Of a DNA stretch of 64,000 nt, positions 48,601 to 58,166 are shown piece after piece. Made by a program: the position numbers and the translations under genes. This stretch comes from Blastomussa wellsi (taxonomy: Eukaryota; Cnidaria; Anthozoa; Scleractinia; Plerogyridae): the NCBI GenBank assembly GCA_947652115.1, contig OX393564.1, forward strand, positions 9,376,493 through 9,440,492, read 5' to 3'. The stretch's first letter is position 1. Each line of letters begins with the position of its first letter. The notes under the pieces are model-generated. The model did not search any database, was not told where the DNA came from, and saw only the letters and a list, made by a program, of their open reading frames with translations.

Positions 48601-51600
48601 AGGTCAGACGGATAACACAGCAAGTTATAGAGGCAGTGTGTGAGGTGGAAAAAATGAAACGTACAGGCTCTGATCGAGTCAATTTTCAAGAAAGATCAAA
48701 TCGAAAGTTCGATCGTTCGAGACCAATTTGTGCTCTGGATCGTCACTCACCTTGACGAAGGGTCTGAGAGCGTTGTATTCATTAATATCCGGCCAAACAT
48801 AGTGATTAAAACCGGTTTGGTAGCACGGTGCGCAGAGCCCGTCACGCCCGCAATGTTGCACTCCAAAAAGAATAGCGCCTTCACAATACTTTCTCGTTCT
48901 TGGCAGAATGGTGCTGTTAAAAGCTCTTGATGTAGGTCATTCCAGCCCAGCAGAGCCCTTCTCTCCCGCATTTTATGGCAAGCGTTTTCTTTTTGTCCAT
49001 TGTCTTGGCTTATATACTTGTGCAGATATTTCTTCAATTGGAAATTAATTATAGCACACATCCGCTCGCTTGGTTGGGGTCACACTCTTTTGTTTACTTC
49101 TGTGTTTGCGTATTATTTCCTTTTTCACGCATATAAAAGTACTGGTTCTGGGTACAGCAAGTTTGCAATTGTTTCCCTTATCGCTGGAAGCCGTTTACAA
49201 TAAACTTCAGAACAACACACACACCAAAATACTGGTTCTGGACACAGCAGTTTTGCAGTTTGTTTTAACTTATCGCTGGAAGCCGTTTACACTAAACTCG
49301 GCGACATTTTGGAGCCAAGTTTAGTGTAAACTCGGCTTCCAGCGATAAGTTAAAACAAACTGCAAAATTGCTGTGCCAGAACCAGTATTTTGGTGTGTGT
49401 AAAACAATCAACAGGAACAATGCCCCTGGCCCCTAAAACAATAGCAAATGCTAAGACTGGACGACCAGTAGAATTACAAGCTTACGAGAGCTGCTACACT
49501 ACTCAATTCATCGTTAATACCTTGAGTAATAATAGAAGGACAATTTTCCCTTTGAAAGATAGATATCTTGTCCATGTGAAAGTAGACCGCGCGATCATGG
49601 GAGCAACGGATAAAAATAATCTTCGCACCATGGGCGCGAACTAAAACTAGATTTTAATCATCATCTTTGTATAACAAGACCCTACCCTGTGAGCAGAGGC
49701 CAGATCGAAGGGACCTCTGCTCGCAGCGTAACAAGACCCTAAACCATACCTCACTTCTAGCTGCTGTTTTAACGCCAAGCATACAACATTTCTGACACGA
49801 TCGATCTCTCACCTTCGTAGCCTGCTGGTCGGCAACCACACAACTTCACGATGTGCTCAGCCTCGCACTCATAGTAGCATCCCTCCAGAGTGTAGGCTGC
49901 AAACATTTTTGACTTTTTCTTTGTGCAATTGGTAGCATATGGATCTTCCAAATTCTTGAACTGTTAAACAAACTTTTAGTTTAACTACGAATACCGACGA
50001 GCCAAACAAAAATTAAAACTAATAATTAGGGAATTTAATGGAACTAAAAGCTCCTCTCGACTGTTCCAATTAGGCCAGTTCTCTTTTGCCTCAGTGTCAA
50101 AGCGAGTCTAAGTGCGAAACCATTCATATGAAAACTTGTTTTACCTGGTTTTATCTGCATCTTCATTTTCATACAAAACAAGTTTATTTCCATATGAATA
50201 GTTTCGCACTTAGACTCGTTTTGAAACCTAAGGGAAAAGGAACTTGAAAATGGCCTTTTTGTAAATTGGATCTAGATTACGGGGTTGTAGGCATGCTGGA
50301 TGTGACAATATTAAGAATTATTGTAAAATGGATCGTTGGGTGTTAAATGCAATTTAAGAGTTTACATTGGCTTAGCCATCATGGCGGTATATGAGCTAAC
50401 CATGGACCACCAATATGGTAGGTGTACGCATCCACGAGACTATTCAGGGAGCTCAAGCAGTGCAATTCTGTGGGTATTTCTATAGCAAAATTATTCCCCT
50501 TGCGGTTGTTGCAAATTGGACAGTTGTAGCAAACGCAGTGCAACGCGCCTAGTTGGCTATCTAATATTTCCTATCCAACAATCGCATGAAAAATAATGAA
50601 AAATAATGGTTAAACTAGTGGTAATCAAAGATTAGGAGTGCGTTCGAACGGTTCGACGACTTCGATTCGCTTGGCTTCATTTTGACTTGGATTCCCGAAA
50701 TTCAAGCTTTCTTTAATGCTGAAATTAACATTTTTAAATATCAGTATTAAACTCTTATTACCATAACTGTACAGTGCAGTTAACAAATGATTTTTCAAAT
50801 GTATAACAAATTAAGCAAGCAAACGCACATGCAGGCTAAAATGCAAACATAAAATTCACGACTGTCACGGCACCGATTGAGATCTGCTGCTATATATTCG
50901 CACCAGGAGTTGTACAATCTTCGCTACAAGGTTCTTCTTCTATAACAATAAGGCTGATTTGAACATTACAGCGTCACACCTCTGTATGGTGGCAGACTGT
51001 TCTCACAGAAAAATTGGGCCAAATTCTTAAATATCCGAAGAAGAAGCGAAGAAAAAAAAACGCTTTTTCGTTGAATAAATTTTTTTCTGTTTTAAAATAA
51101 ATTTAATTTTGGTTTAAAAAAACACAAAGAATAAAATCAGAGTTTTGATTTCAATACCAAATACAGATGAATTTTAAAAACGCTGTGAGAACGACCGGCC
51201 ATGAGACGGCCGGTCGTTCTCATACAAAATTGTAATTGAAAACGAAATGTTTGATGACGGCCGAGTGTTCTCATAGCCCGCTATATCTGTGATCAGCGGT
51301 CTTCTAATCAAAGATGGCCGAAAGGTCGATCCGAAGCAGTGACTGGGAGGACGAAGCAGATCTACGCTATATTATGAAAAATTTCAGACGAAAGGAGATT
51401 CTGGACGATTGTTCATCGGGATTTACTTGAAATGCTTAGTGTTTGGGAACTTTGAGCAGAAGACTGGTTCAAAAAGGCTTACCAGTGCAGTAAGACACGA
51501 CTAAGAGGTTCTTCAAATTCTGCTTTGTGTGGTGTCGTCAAACCAAGTTTACCGGGGGTGGGAGGGTGCTCCCATATGAACAAAGGCGTACTAGACGGGG

Positions 51601-53566
51601 GGGGAAGGGGGGTGCTCTAGCGCTTCCCAGTTTAAAAAAGTTTCGACATTTTTCGGGCAAAACGCGTACAATTCGAGCAGTATGGTGGCCGACTGTTCTC
51701 ACAGAAAAATTGGGCCAAAGCGCTTTACTGGTTTCCAAATGAATGGCGTGATATCATTGGTCCTTTGAAAATGCGCGCGAAACAAAACAAATGTTGGCCG
51801 AAAGAGTGAAAGAAGAAAGGAAGAAAGGAAGGAATGAAAAAAAAGCGCGGTGGTCATATGGTAAAGTGCTTATGCTAAATAAGTACATACTTCGACACAT
51901 GATTCGTTTATTATGATTTTTACTAAAACAATTACATTATTCGCTCTCGATTTTTATTAGGTGATAGTTGATTCGACCTTCGACCTCATCAACTATCACC
52001 TCATAAAAATAAATAGAAACAGTGGAAGAACCAATCAGATTCCGAGAGTTCTGATTGGTTTTTACTTGGTCGGGATTTTGCCATACGTACCGTTTCCATT
52101 GTAAGCCGCGTAGTTCATTTTCACTAAAGTTGATAAATTTAAAATTTGCAACTGGAAAACCTATAAATACTCTAACTTGAAAAAATTGTTTTCAAATTCC
52201 TGGTAGCTAGTTCTTTTTGAGTTGCTCGCGGTATCAAAACAAGTTACGGTGGAATACCATTGAATTCAAATCACCGATAGTGCGTTTTCAACAAGCATGC
52301 ATGACCCGAGTGTCATATAAATAAAACTACTTACTAATCTAGCTTGCTCGGGCCGTGTTGGGGTATATCGGCCCGCCACGACTTCGGGCCAATATTCCCT
52401 AGTACGGTCCTCGGGCTCGGTTAGAGACAGGTTATACCTATCCATCAAACTTCTTCAAAGAGATCTTACTTGTCCGACTGATTCCAACGTACTAACATAT
52501 ATATGCATTTCAGCGCCAGCACAAATCCCTTAATAAGAATCGAAAAAATCATTCATAGACTCATACATACCCTTTTCTGTGACAGAGCAATAGTAGCGTG
52601 TTGTCCTGGTCCCACATTGATTCCTTCCCATTCATTCCAATATTCTCCTTGTCCATGAACCAACACCTTGAATCCTTCCGAGTACTTTCCTTGAGTATAC
52701 TCATACGTCTGCGCATCAAGAATGACCGACAATCCAGTTGAAACCCCAGCAGTATATACTGTCCTCACGCCACCATCAATTCCTGAATTAAAGGTATAAC
52801 ACATTCCCCATGGAGTTACCATGGAAATAAAGTCTTTTGCTGAGCAAGGAATCTGTTCCCAACCAAAATCGCAGTAGGGTCCAACGAGAGCACTTATATT
52901 CTGGCTATAGTGCCGGAGGAATTCTTCTGTGTCGGGACGATGGAATGATTTCTTCATTGCATCCAGTAGATCTGATCTGTATTGACTAGTACAATTTGGT
53001 ACACCAGCGATAACGTGTGAATACCCAGGTGGAGGGTGAGTGCAAAGTAGAGACAATCCACAAGGACGATTCCCTCGAGCGTCTGACGTCACAGCGCATG
53101 AGCTGATGTTTAAGCCGCTGGGTACAAATAACGGGTTGTCATCAGTCATGAATATTTTACTTTTAGCATATACATTTAAAGAGCAGATTGTAACAGCCGG
53201 AAAATCCATGTCTTTAACATGTTTTCTGCTCAACACAGTATTGATTGGACGACTGTAGTATTTGTCGATAGCATCGTAAACTATAGAAACGTAAAAAGCA
53301 CCTGAAGTCAGCAGAAAAATAAGCCAGAGTAAGCGAATGAGGATGTGGCGCTTCATGAAGACATAACGAATGCCATGCAGTGTGGTGTTATCCACAAACT
53401 CCTGCCACATTTCTGTCGATGCCTGGTTAGCTTGTATTGTGGTGTTACCCACAAACTCCTGCCACATCTCTGTCGTGCTCTGGTTGTTATCATGGTGTGG
53501 TTCCTTCTTAGAAAACTCTCCAACCGGAATTTTTTCCTTCCACAAGTCATTCATCTTCTCGCCCAT
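33684..53566 (-). CDS. Acid-sensing-type (DEG/ENaC) ion channel, five exons
   Basis: Exons on the minus strand: 53566-52571, 49960-49813, 39347-39200, 34659-34568, 33805-33684. All junctions are AG/GT and phases agree (0, 1, 2, 1), giving about 501 residues. Exon 1 has the HG gating motif (TTLHGIRYVF, His64-Gly65), TM1 (about 76-98), FPAVTICS and the cysteine-rich ectodomain. Exon 2 has CYYECEAEHIVKLCGC. Exon 3 has CDCQVPCFQTKYNTEVSYS. Exon 4 has RDNLVFLQVGFKSLSYE. Exon 5 has GEIGGNMGLFLGCSVITICE, TM2 with a G-x-S filter (GCS), and a short basic tail. It should form a proton- or ligand-gated sodium channel trimer in the plasma membrane. Its introns host Polinton B, a LINE and smaller repeats, making the gene 20 kb long. 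An AATAAA lies at 33539-33544. Confidence 0.88.
34800..38105 (+). mobile_element. RTE-like non-LTR retrotransposon, decayed
   Basis: The endonuclease start reads LRIGNWNVRPMYSVGRTTQV near 35255-35320. The reverse transcriptase has NWRGITLISVAAK (about 36810), RQEQAGFNRERGTIEQI (about 36905) and the FADD catalytic motif near 37312. The C-terminal part contains NFVYLGATVTTTGGAEEDIK and RWQFIGHVLRKN. The element ends in a TGATGATGATGA tail at about 38091-38103, typical of RTE-type LINEs. Several stops and frameshifts make it inactive. It lies in the antisense orientation inside an intron of the channel gene. The 5' boundary is approximate. Confidence 0.8.
38235..39103. repeat. 869 bp inverted-repeat element rich in CACGCTnnGCGTG words
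   Basis: The ends CTCCACAGGACTTTGATGC and, inverted, CTCCACATGACTTTGATGC match, and inverted similarity covers about 45 bp (AAAAGGTGAAAGCAC). The interior is crowded with short AGCGTG/CACGCT palindromes. There is no transposase. It lies just downstream of channel exon 3 in the intron. Confidence 0.7.
39350..40990. other. Intronic sequence; promoter-like CCAAT pair near 39940-40100
   Basis: Two inverted CCAAT boxes (GATTGGTTCACG and CAACCAATCAGG) with GC-richer sequence and CACGTG precede an AT-rich stretch, resembling a promoter of an unrecognised element. Reading onward, short lysine-rich frames near 40510-40720 are broken. No family is recognised. Confidence 0.25.
40991..41023 (-). other. 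Candidate 33-nt microexon of the channel gene
   Basis: A 33 nt segment on the minus strand lies between an AG (TGTTACAG) and a strong donor (GTGAGT). Its length keeps phase 1 on both sides, and it would add eleven residues including a cysteine (EDNRCSFRVS) between exons 2 and 3. There the protein is about 20 residues shorter than usual acid-sensing channels and lacks cysteines. RNA evidence would decide. Confidence 0.4.
41311..41472 (+). repeat. Left terminal repeat of Polinton B with two tandem sub-units
   Basis: A unit starting CTTCCAGCGATAAG and containing AAACTGCAAAATTGCTGTG and CCAGTATTTTGGTGTGTGTG is present twice (about 41309 and 41402). Inverted copies lie at 49155-49280. The outermost about 25 bp seen on the right end are missing on the left. 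Confidence 0.75.
41473..42141 (+). repeat. 199 bp direct duplication at the PolB start
   Basis: The segment at about 41473-41669 is repeated at about 41942-42141 with a single base difference (ACGCAACAC against AAGCAACAC). The second copy lies in the PolB reading frame (KARFTDLVEHELQNLKSVKV). The first sits upstream of the promoter, so it is a recent displaced duplicate. Confidence 0.9.
41670..41745 (+). promoter_or_regulatory. TIR-borne promoter of PolB with TATA box
   Basis: The block GACCCCAACCAAGCGAGCGG ... AAGAAATATCTGCACAAGTATATA recurs inverted at 49011-49085. The TATA-like AAGTATATA at 41732-41740 is at a suitable distance before the downstream ATG at 41784. Because the block is in both terminal repeats, each strand of genes starts from the same promoter. 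Confidence 0.55.
41748..45392 (+). pseudogene. Protein-primed DNA polymerase B of Polinton B (decayed)
   Basis: The N-terminal domain (YQPLRGGTYLPLPANLAKKK near 42240, then zinc-type CMMCLSRF...HKEYC) precedes the exonuclease, whose first motif (IYADFEA) is near 42840. This is followed by VKDHCHITGRFRGAAH (43370), VFHNLSGYDAHH and KTLGDYHDLYVKTDVALLAD (43880). Motif B is clear (KLMNNSVFGKTIEN near 44540). Motif C reads LLYTDTESLL near 44830, with Glu in place of the second catalytic Asp. The C terminus has MNKISL and DDGIHTNAYG-type stretches. The motif II region (D-x2-x-L-Y) near 44150 has been lost or scrambled. At least eight frame breaks are present. The start may be ATG 41784 rather than 41748, given the TATA position. 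Inactive. Confidence 0.85.
45720..46160 (-). pseudogene. Polinton B integrase fragment (rve)
   Basis: The minus strand reads QRFNRTLAERFFGHQYAVKM followed by LPEGQRSTAWVKRLPEV, the segment after the catalytic Glu (here the Glu position is QRFNRT, with Gln instead). Upstream GCEFMGAVTKDM holds the region of the second Asp, and a broken piece with YALTVVDVAS-like sense lies near 46100. The N-terminal zinc domain and C-terminal part are missing. Inactive. Confidence 0.65.
46362..46879 (-). pseudogene. Small Lys-rich membrane protein of Polinton B
   Basis: The N-terminal part (MSTEQPECAHSQVDITQQ, then KRVAAGKLIAEKTRQALEAQ) stops at about 46720. The C-terminal part in another frame has a membrane segment (WISIIGIGAMLVTTY) followed by VKREDIKAFLG. 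The arrangement of a charged helix, then one membrane span and K-R-E-[DE] is typical of a small protein found in cnidarian Polintons. Its function is unknown. One or two frameshifts separate the halves. Confidence 0.5.
46922..47479 (-). CDS. Conserved 185-residue Polinton protein, intact frame
   Basis: The frame is uninterrupted from ATG 47479 to 46922. An N-terminal acidic/Pro-rich stretch (about 1-50) leads to LTHEKVKRLSDKDAEKYTKR and TTDSLIDGFIFLVTKAVGM, then KDYIINKELSNLAGNIALKC. It is mostly helical with one or two moderately hydrophobic helices (DGFIFLVTKAVGMAV, LALANTALITT). It lies between the ATPase and the small membrane protein on the same strand. I know this type as a recurrent but unnamed Polinton gene; its role is not established. 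It is the only complete open frame left in Polinton B. Confidence 0.65.
   Translation of the reverse strand: MAEEHAIAEVMNLLEAEPSSGPAEGVVAGLTAPGPDIPALREQLAELVSTGKAKEAIGVQLTHEKVKRLSDKDAEKYTKRYETYVGSKTTDSLIDGFIFLVTKAVGMAVDVKDINAYQKELRKDYIINKELSNLAGNIALKCGRFLALANTALITTKLIDFNEHLKSKFEAKSKEITEHSSPTIE
47530..48118 (-). pseudogene. Packaging ATPase of Polinton B
   Basis: It is an FtsK/HerA-type ATPase expected to pump DNA into capsids. Walker A (VGPTNSGKSRF) is at about residue 22 and Walker B (KTLIILDDCPASKDV) at about residue 95, followed by AFSARRLG. A frameshift near 47735 moves the C-terminal part (FYTPRPRPRKQ is out of frame; GELSQDEYKG and YLEFSIRY make sense in another frame to about 47530). 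The start ATG at 48116-48118 overlaps the end of the capsid-like gene. Confidence 0.8.
48102..48551 (-). pseudogene. Capsid-like protein of Polinton B, C-terminal part
   Basis: The minus strand reads NLRLNPQRRSLKGILLLFVE, then YLNPDLTKVSVTVNGSHN, TLTKFYTDDKFGLLIDLR, an in-frame stop at 48279, and VQLELERNASGLGNVNCHVF to the stop at 48102. This is the C-terminal region of a jelly-roll structural protein that lies before the ATPase in cnidarian Polintons. A small insertion/deletion near 48350 is likely. Upstream, 48552-49000 is too broken to read. Whether it is the major or minor capsid protein is uncertain. Confidence 0.6.
48552..49009 (-). other. Broken region between right promoter and capsid-like gene
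   Basis: Short frames (48861-48679 with CAPCYQTGFNHYVWPDINEY; 49061-48747) are present but do not join into a recognisable protein. They probably hold the remnants of the 5' part of the capsid-like gene after deletions. Confidence 0.3.
49010..49310 (-). repeat. Right terminal inverted repeat of Polinton B with promoter
   Basis: Inverted copies of the left-end sub-units lie at about 49155-49280, and the promoter block with TATATACTTG (TATA on the minus strand) is at 49011-49085. Compared with the left end, the right end also has CGTTTACACTAAACTCGGC, probably the true terminus. Confidence 0.7.
49311..49412 (+). repeat. Second, inverted Polinton terminus abutting the first
   Basis: Immediately after the right end, the same terminal sequence runs in the opposite direction (AGTTTAGTGTAAACTCGGCT, then CCAGCGATAAGTTAAAAC, AAACTGCAAAATTGCTGTG). 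It is cut off after about 100 bp at GTGTGTGTAAAAC. The junction is a near-perfect palindrome centred on about 49306. Confidence 0.75.
49413..49812. other. Intronic stretch with a short hairpin
   Basis: No recognised gene is seen. A palindromic motif (GAGCAGAGG ... CCTCTGCTC, with flanking ACAAGACCCT on both sides) at about 49671-49742 looks like a small repeat element. The plus-strand frame 49390-49644 has no family features. Confidence 0.35.
50072..50254. repeat. 183 bp palindromic MITE in the channel intron
   Basis: The arms GGCCAGTTCTCTTTT...GCGAGTCTAAGTGCGAAAC and their inverse (GTTTCGCACTTAGACTCG...) pair over about 60 bp. The ends are GGCCA/TGGCC. There is no coding capacity. Confidence 0.75.
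50987..51721. repeat. Direct repeats and a small hairpin in the channel intron
   Basis: The segment GACTGTTCTCACAGAAAAAT with TTGGGCCAAA occurs at about 50995-51025 and again at 51690-51720. Between them, a perfect hairpin (GAGAACGACCGGCC, 7 nt loop, inverse) lies at about 51188-51222. Possibly these are remains of an element with flanking copies. A G-rich run lies at 51596-51612. Confidence 0.5.
51958..52004. repeat. Short perfect hairpin
   Basis: AGGTGATAGTTGAT and its inverse flank a 17 nt loop containing GACCTTCGACCTC. Confidence 0.6.
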
Positions 53567-55550
53567 GACGTTGATATTTATAACTAGATTTCAACTCAGT
53601 TCGACTCAGTGCTCCCCACTTCTTTTCCTGTCAAGAAAACATTTATTATACATATCACCCATAGCAACAACCCATAGATATTTTGCGTATTTAGGCTTTG
53701 CCTTAGTCGGTTTGATACTTGAGCCAGTCGTAAAGAATCTTTTGAGAAAATTGCTTTTAGATTCTATTCGATGTCAGTTGTCTGAAGTGTGACTGGTAAT
53801 TACTAATCACTGCGACGATTAGCTCTTCAACCTTCAATGAGTCTTGACTGATGGTGCTCTATTTTAATAGATCCAAGGAATAAGACCGTTCTCTTTTGCA
53901 TAGTAATTTTCTTTTTTCTTTTATTAAAAAAAGGAGACGTGAAGCTGTCGTTTTGTCCAAAAGAGGATGGGAGATTAAAATCTTTGTTAGTTCGAACTGT
54001 GATTAGCTTTTTAGACACCTGCTGAGCTTTCGCCTCATCTTTACTGCAGTGAAAATAAAACAAATTAACTTGAAGGTGCACTAAGATAATGACAAAATAT
54101 TTGACCCTTGCTGTTGCCCTGTAACACGAGTGACGTGAAAACAGAAAGCCACAGTAAACACTAATCACAGACCAAGTGTTCTGTTCACATTGTTTCTTCA
54201 TCTTGGCACTATGAAACATACCGAAAGCATGAGCTTCGAGACTATTTTTTGTGTTCAGCACTTAATTTGGCTTTTTGCACAATTCAAAAACTGCTTTCGT
54301 GCTGAAATGTTTTAATAGAGCGCCTAGAAAGTCTTCATATACTATAAACTGTACAGAAACGAACGCCCGTTTAAAAACATGTAGTGAAATTTTGGAAGTT
54401 AAATACAGCGTGCTAGAAATGCTCTTGAACGGCAATGTTAGTAAATAGACATATGCTCAACTCCTGCATTGGTATTGTCAATTGATTTTCAAACAAATGT
54501 GTTTTCGTCTATTCTTTATCATATGGAAGCTAATGAATTTGAGCGGTCCTATATTTATCCTGTACTTATTACTCAGGCCTTGCCATAAATGCATTTAGGG
54601 GCATTGATAACATTTTGCTGGAAAAACCGATGGTAAAGATAACTCAAAGGTCGAGATATGCCTCTGCATGTCATAATTATCTTTCGTGCAAAGGAGTAAA
54701 TTATTTCCAAGAATTGTTTTGGTCGACAAATATTTTCAATTCGGTATTTCTTTAACATTTAACTTCATGGGGCTGTAAATTAAACTTAAGATAAGTATGC
54801 CATTGCCTGTCCAGAATACATCATCCTTGCAATTGGTTAACGACAAGATATCGCCATTTCCGAAAAATGGCTTCTATTTCAAAAAATATAGTTGTCTTCT
54901 ATATTTGTCTTGCATTAATCAAAGACAAATATGCAAACATATTTATCTCACATTTGTGATCTTCATAATTAGGATAAATATAACATCAGATTTGTCTCAT
55001 ATTTGTCTGATGATCAAATCCATTATTTCATCCAGTGAAAAATTCATGTTTTGCAAGAAATATGATCAGCTATATCGATAAATGTCACATCTGAACTAAC
55101 CGTTATAGTCTTGGAACAATATCCGTCAAGTTGTAATAAACAAAGTAATGGCTGGAAGGATCTGATGTCAGCAGCACCTAATAATAGAAATGATTAAGAA
55201 ATTCAAATTAACTTCGAGAGTAAAAAGCATTCCTCTCAAGCTTAAGAGAACTATATGTTACTTTGGCAACAGGAAAGGTTTAAAACATAACAAAAATTTT
55301 GTAATGCAACTCAATCTTCACACAGCAAGCACTTTAGCTCATTTCACCAAATTAATTAGTAGCTAATCGAACATCACCCTTCACTTACTTTTCCGTCTCG
55401 TTGATAATTCAAAAACTGTTTGAATTTTTTTGAAAACCGCTGTTTATGGTACAAAAGAAAAGTAAGGACATAAAAGGTCACACCTACAATTTTAAGGTTG
55501 AACCGTGTGCGAGTCTTGACGTTAAAAATTTTTCCATTCACTGAGCAGGT
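53567..55550. other. Upstream region of the minus-strand channel gene
   Basis: No other gene is recognised. This is the start of the intergenic region shared by the two head-to-head channel genes. Frames up to 144 codons (53827-54261 minus) show no domain. Confidence 0.4.
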
Positions 55551-55554
55551 TTGG

Positions 55555-55965
55555 ATCCCACTGGGGGGTACTTCCATATATGGGCTATATAGCTATGTGC
55601 CGCGGGATGAGGTATGAGTTTTCGAGGTTCTCGGTCCTTAATTAGGGTATCATTTTTGGCCCTTTTGGCATTCTTTCCAGTGAGATCCTTAGATAGGGTA
55701 CCTAAATTGTATTATTTAGCTATTTCAAGTTGCAATTTACAGCTCGTCGCTAAACTAAAAGAAGTGGTAGTGGTCTGTGAAAGTGAAAACGTTACGGAAC
55801 GACAAAACGTAGACCCGCTTACACCATTCTTAGTTTTTTCTTTTTCCTTGAAAAGGGTGTCATTTTTCGGGTTTGGGCCTTAAATAGAGTATCAAATTCC
55901 GTTTACTTTATCCTCAAATAGGGTGAGGGTTTAACGATCTTCGCGGCACACACCGTTAATTCAGA
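55555..55965. repeat. Dispersed-type repeat with STOP-rich GGGTATC words
   Basis: It starts near CCACTGGGGGGTACTTCC and contains recurring TTAGGGTATC/TAGGGTACC/AGAGTATC words at about 55640, 55690, 55880 and 55918, ending near GCGGCACACACCG (compare GTGCCGCGGG at 55596, inverted). It resembles a non-autonomous repeat with degenerate inverted ends. No protein is seen. Confidence 0.4.
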
Positions 55966-58166
55966 CCATGTAATGTCACAGTTGTTCTGTTCGTACCCAC
56001 TTCCCATGCATTCAGTCCCTTTTGACAAATTGCACAATTGCATTGGAACCTCCAAAAATCCTCACGTGGTCAAAAAAGTTTTATACACGTTTATAGCACT
56101 AACTTAACGAATTTTATTACCTGGAGGCCATTATAAAAGGCATTGAGTCCAATATTATAAGTATTAATCCTCCGCTTCTCTAATGACACAATACAATTAA
56201 CTTCCACATCTTCTGTTGAGGGGATCAATTCTTTGTCTCACAAACCCAACTATTTGTTTGGCGTAAACTCGGCATCTTACTTTCATCGTCACGCAGTATA
56301 TTAAAGCACATCCCAATGATAAGGTTCAGTAGAGAATAATGGGTCCCTCTATTAAGATCTATTAAAATCTCTAAGTTGGCCTGTTTATTGTTCAATTTCA
56401 TGCGCTTTGCCCCTAAATGACTCTCTTGATTTCCGTAGCAATGCAGAAGTCTCACAATTTTGTCATTATTTACTTATTAAAATTCCTTGCCCCAGCTCCT
56501 CGCGTACAAATGTACGGGTATGACGGGCAAATTTGGTTTTCACGTAACGCCCGCATGCATTGACGTCAGCACAACCATAATCCATCCATGGCTGAGTGAA
56601 CTATCTCTATTATAATTTACATGTTTTGTTTTTCCGTCTAGCACGTTTACGTCACCGCTATTGGTCTGGTCATTTATAACCAGTACAGATCACTCTTCAA
56701 TAGCAGAGCATCTCATACAACTTCAGACCAAAGGGCATAATTTAAAGAAAGTGTTTAGCTGAGGTATTATTCTATGCTATTCAGAACTATCGATGATTCA
56801 ATTTCTGACACAGTAAGGTGAGATGGTGGTAAGATTTTAGTTCTAATTTCCATACACTCCGCATTTGAAATACGCTAGGACCGTTGGGCTTGCTACATAA
56901 TTGCTAACAGTAATCCTTTGGAAAAGTTCTTTTCTGACGAATGTCAGGAGTTGATATGTGTCCTAAAGGAATAATATACTTGAGTCTTTTTAGAATGGTG
57001 TCGTTGCGTGACAGCTGTATTCTTAACTTTAAATGACTGAAATGCAGTTTGATAATTGTGTTGCGCTGCGCATATTTACAACATGCAATTTATTCAGTTT
57101 TTTTTGGTTTAATTTCTACAAACATTGCCATTTCTAAACACAAAACTTACACTTCATATTAGTTGATTATTAAAGTGTACCGCATTTTCTTTGAAGTTTG
57201 TTAGCATTTAAAAATGATAACAAGAAATTATGGACATACGTTGCAACAATGACCTTCCTTCGTGTTTACATATGTACGTTTAATTTTGATTTTAATTGCA
57301 TTCTTCCCAGCGTTCCCAGTCGTTTAAGACTATATGGTTTCAAGAGGGACATTGTGCATTTTTTCTTATCTACTCCAATTACCGCAGATAATCTCCTAAA
57401 AGTCCTTTATCTCTCTCATAAAATTTTTTGTACAAAGTGCGCAACAAAACCCACTTTTTCACTTGACATACACATCTAATAACGGGCATTGCCGAAAAAC
57501 GAAAAATACTGCTTTATTACAATACCAGTGAAGGAAAAATGTGCTTTAAAACAAAAGCACTGACCAAAAAACTGAATCAAGAAGACTAGGAATTGACAGA
57601 ATCCTTTCATTTATTCACGTTTTGATTGTCATTAAAATTATTGCTCAAATACTGCACATGGTCAAATGAATAATCTGAATGAATGAAGGATCATTATCAT
57701 GTTTAAAATTAATTTTGTATTGCCTACGTGATATGACTCGCTTGAGAACAACGTATCTTTCGCCGCTTACCGGCATCTCAAAATCGATTCCTATCAGTTT
57801 TTACTTGAGAATCTACTGATCTGAAGACCTTCGTTGCTCGTCGCACTCACGAAATTACTTCCAAGGTTAGTTTATTACCGTCCTAATTTGAATAAGTCAC
57901 AATTCCCTGCGTCTTTCTCAAAATAGCTTTGCTTTTGAATATTTCAATTTTAGATACAAACGTATTTATTTAATTACTTTTTTTTATTTGCCACACACAT
58001 CAAAACATATATTACAGTTGTTTTCCCCAATATGAAATAAATAGTTATGATAATACTATGCAAAATTAAGGTTTTACAACAATTTACGATCAAAACTTCA
58101 TATAATTACAATCTAGAATTATCTCTAACTGTGGCGAGGAAACCCAATAGAATGTAGAAGATGGGA
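55966..58166. other. Intergenic stretch without recognised features
   Basis: No gene family, RNA gene or clear repeat was recognised. Confidence 0.4.

Larger units (their letters stand above)
41311..49310. mobile_element. Polinton/Maverick element B, about 8 kb, decayed
   Basis: Inverted terminal repeats bound PolB on the plus strand and, on the minus strand, integrase, a small membrane protein, a conserved 185-residue protein, packaging ATPase and a capsid-like protein. No protease was found. The lineage is distinct from Polinton A: the PolB is of a different, more AT-rich type with an N-terminal region of its own. It is inserted in an intron of the channel gene (between 49813 and 41023). 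Confidence 0.85.

Noticed and set aside
49390..49644. 84-codon plus-strand frame after the Polinton ends
   Set aside because: It starts inside the repeat end and shows no family features; the later part looks peptide-like but cannot be supported.
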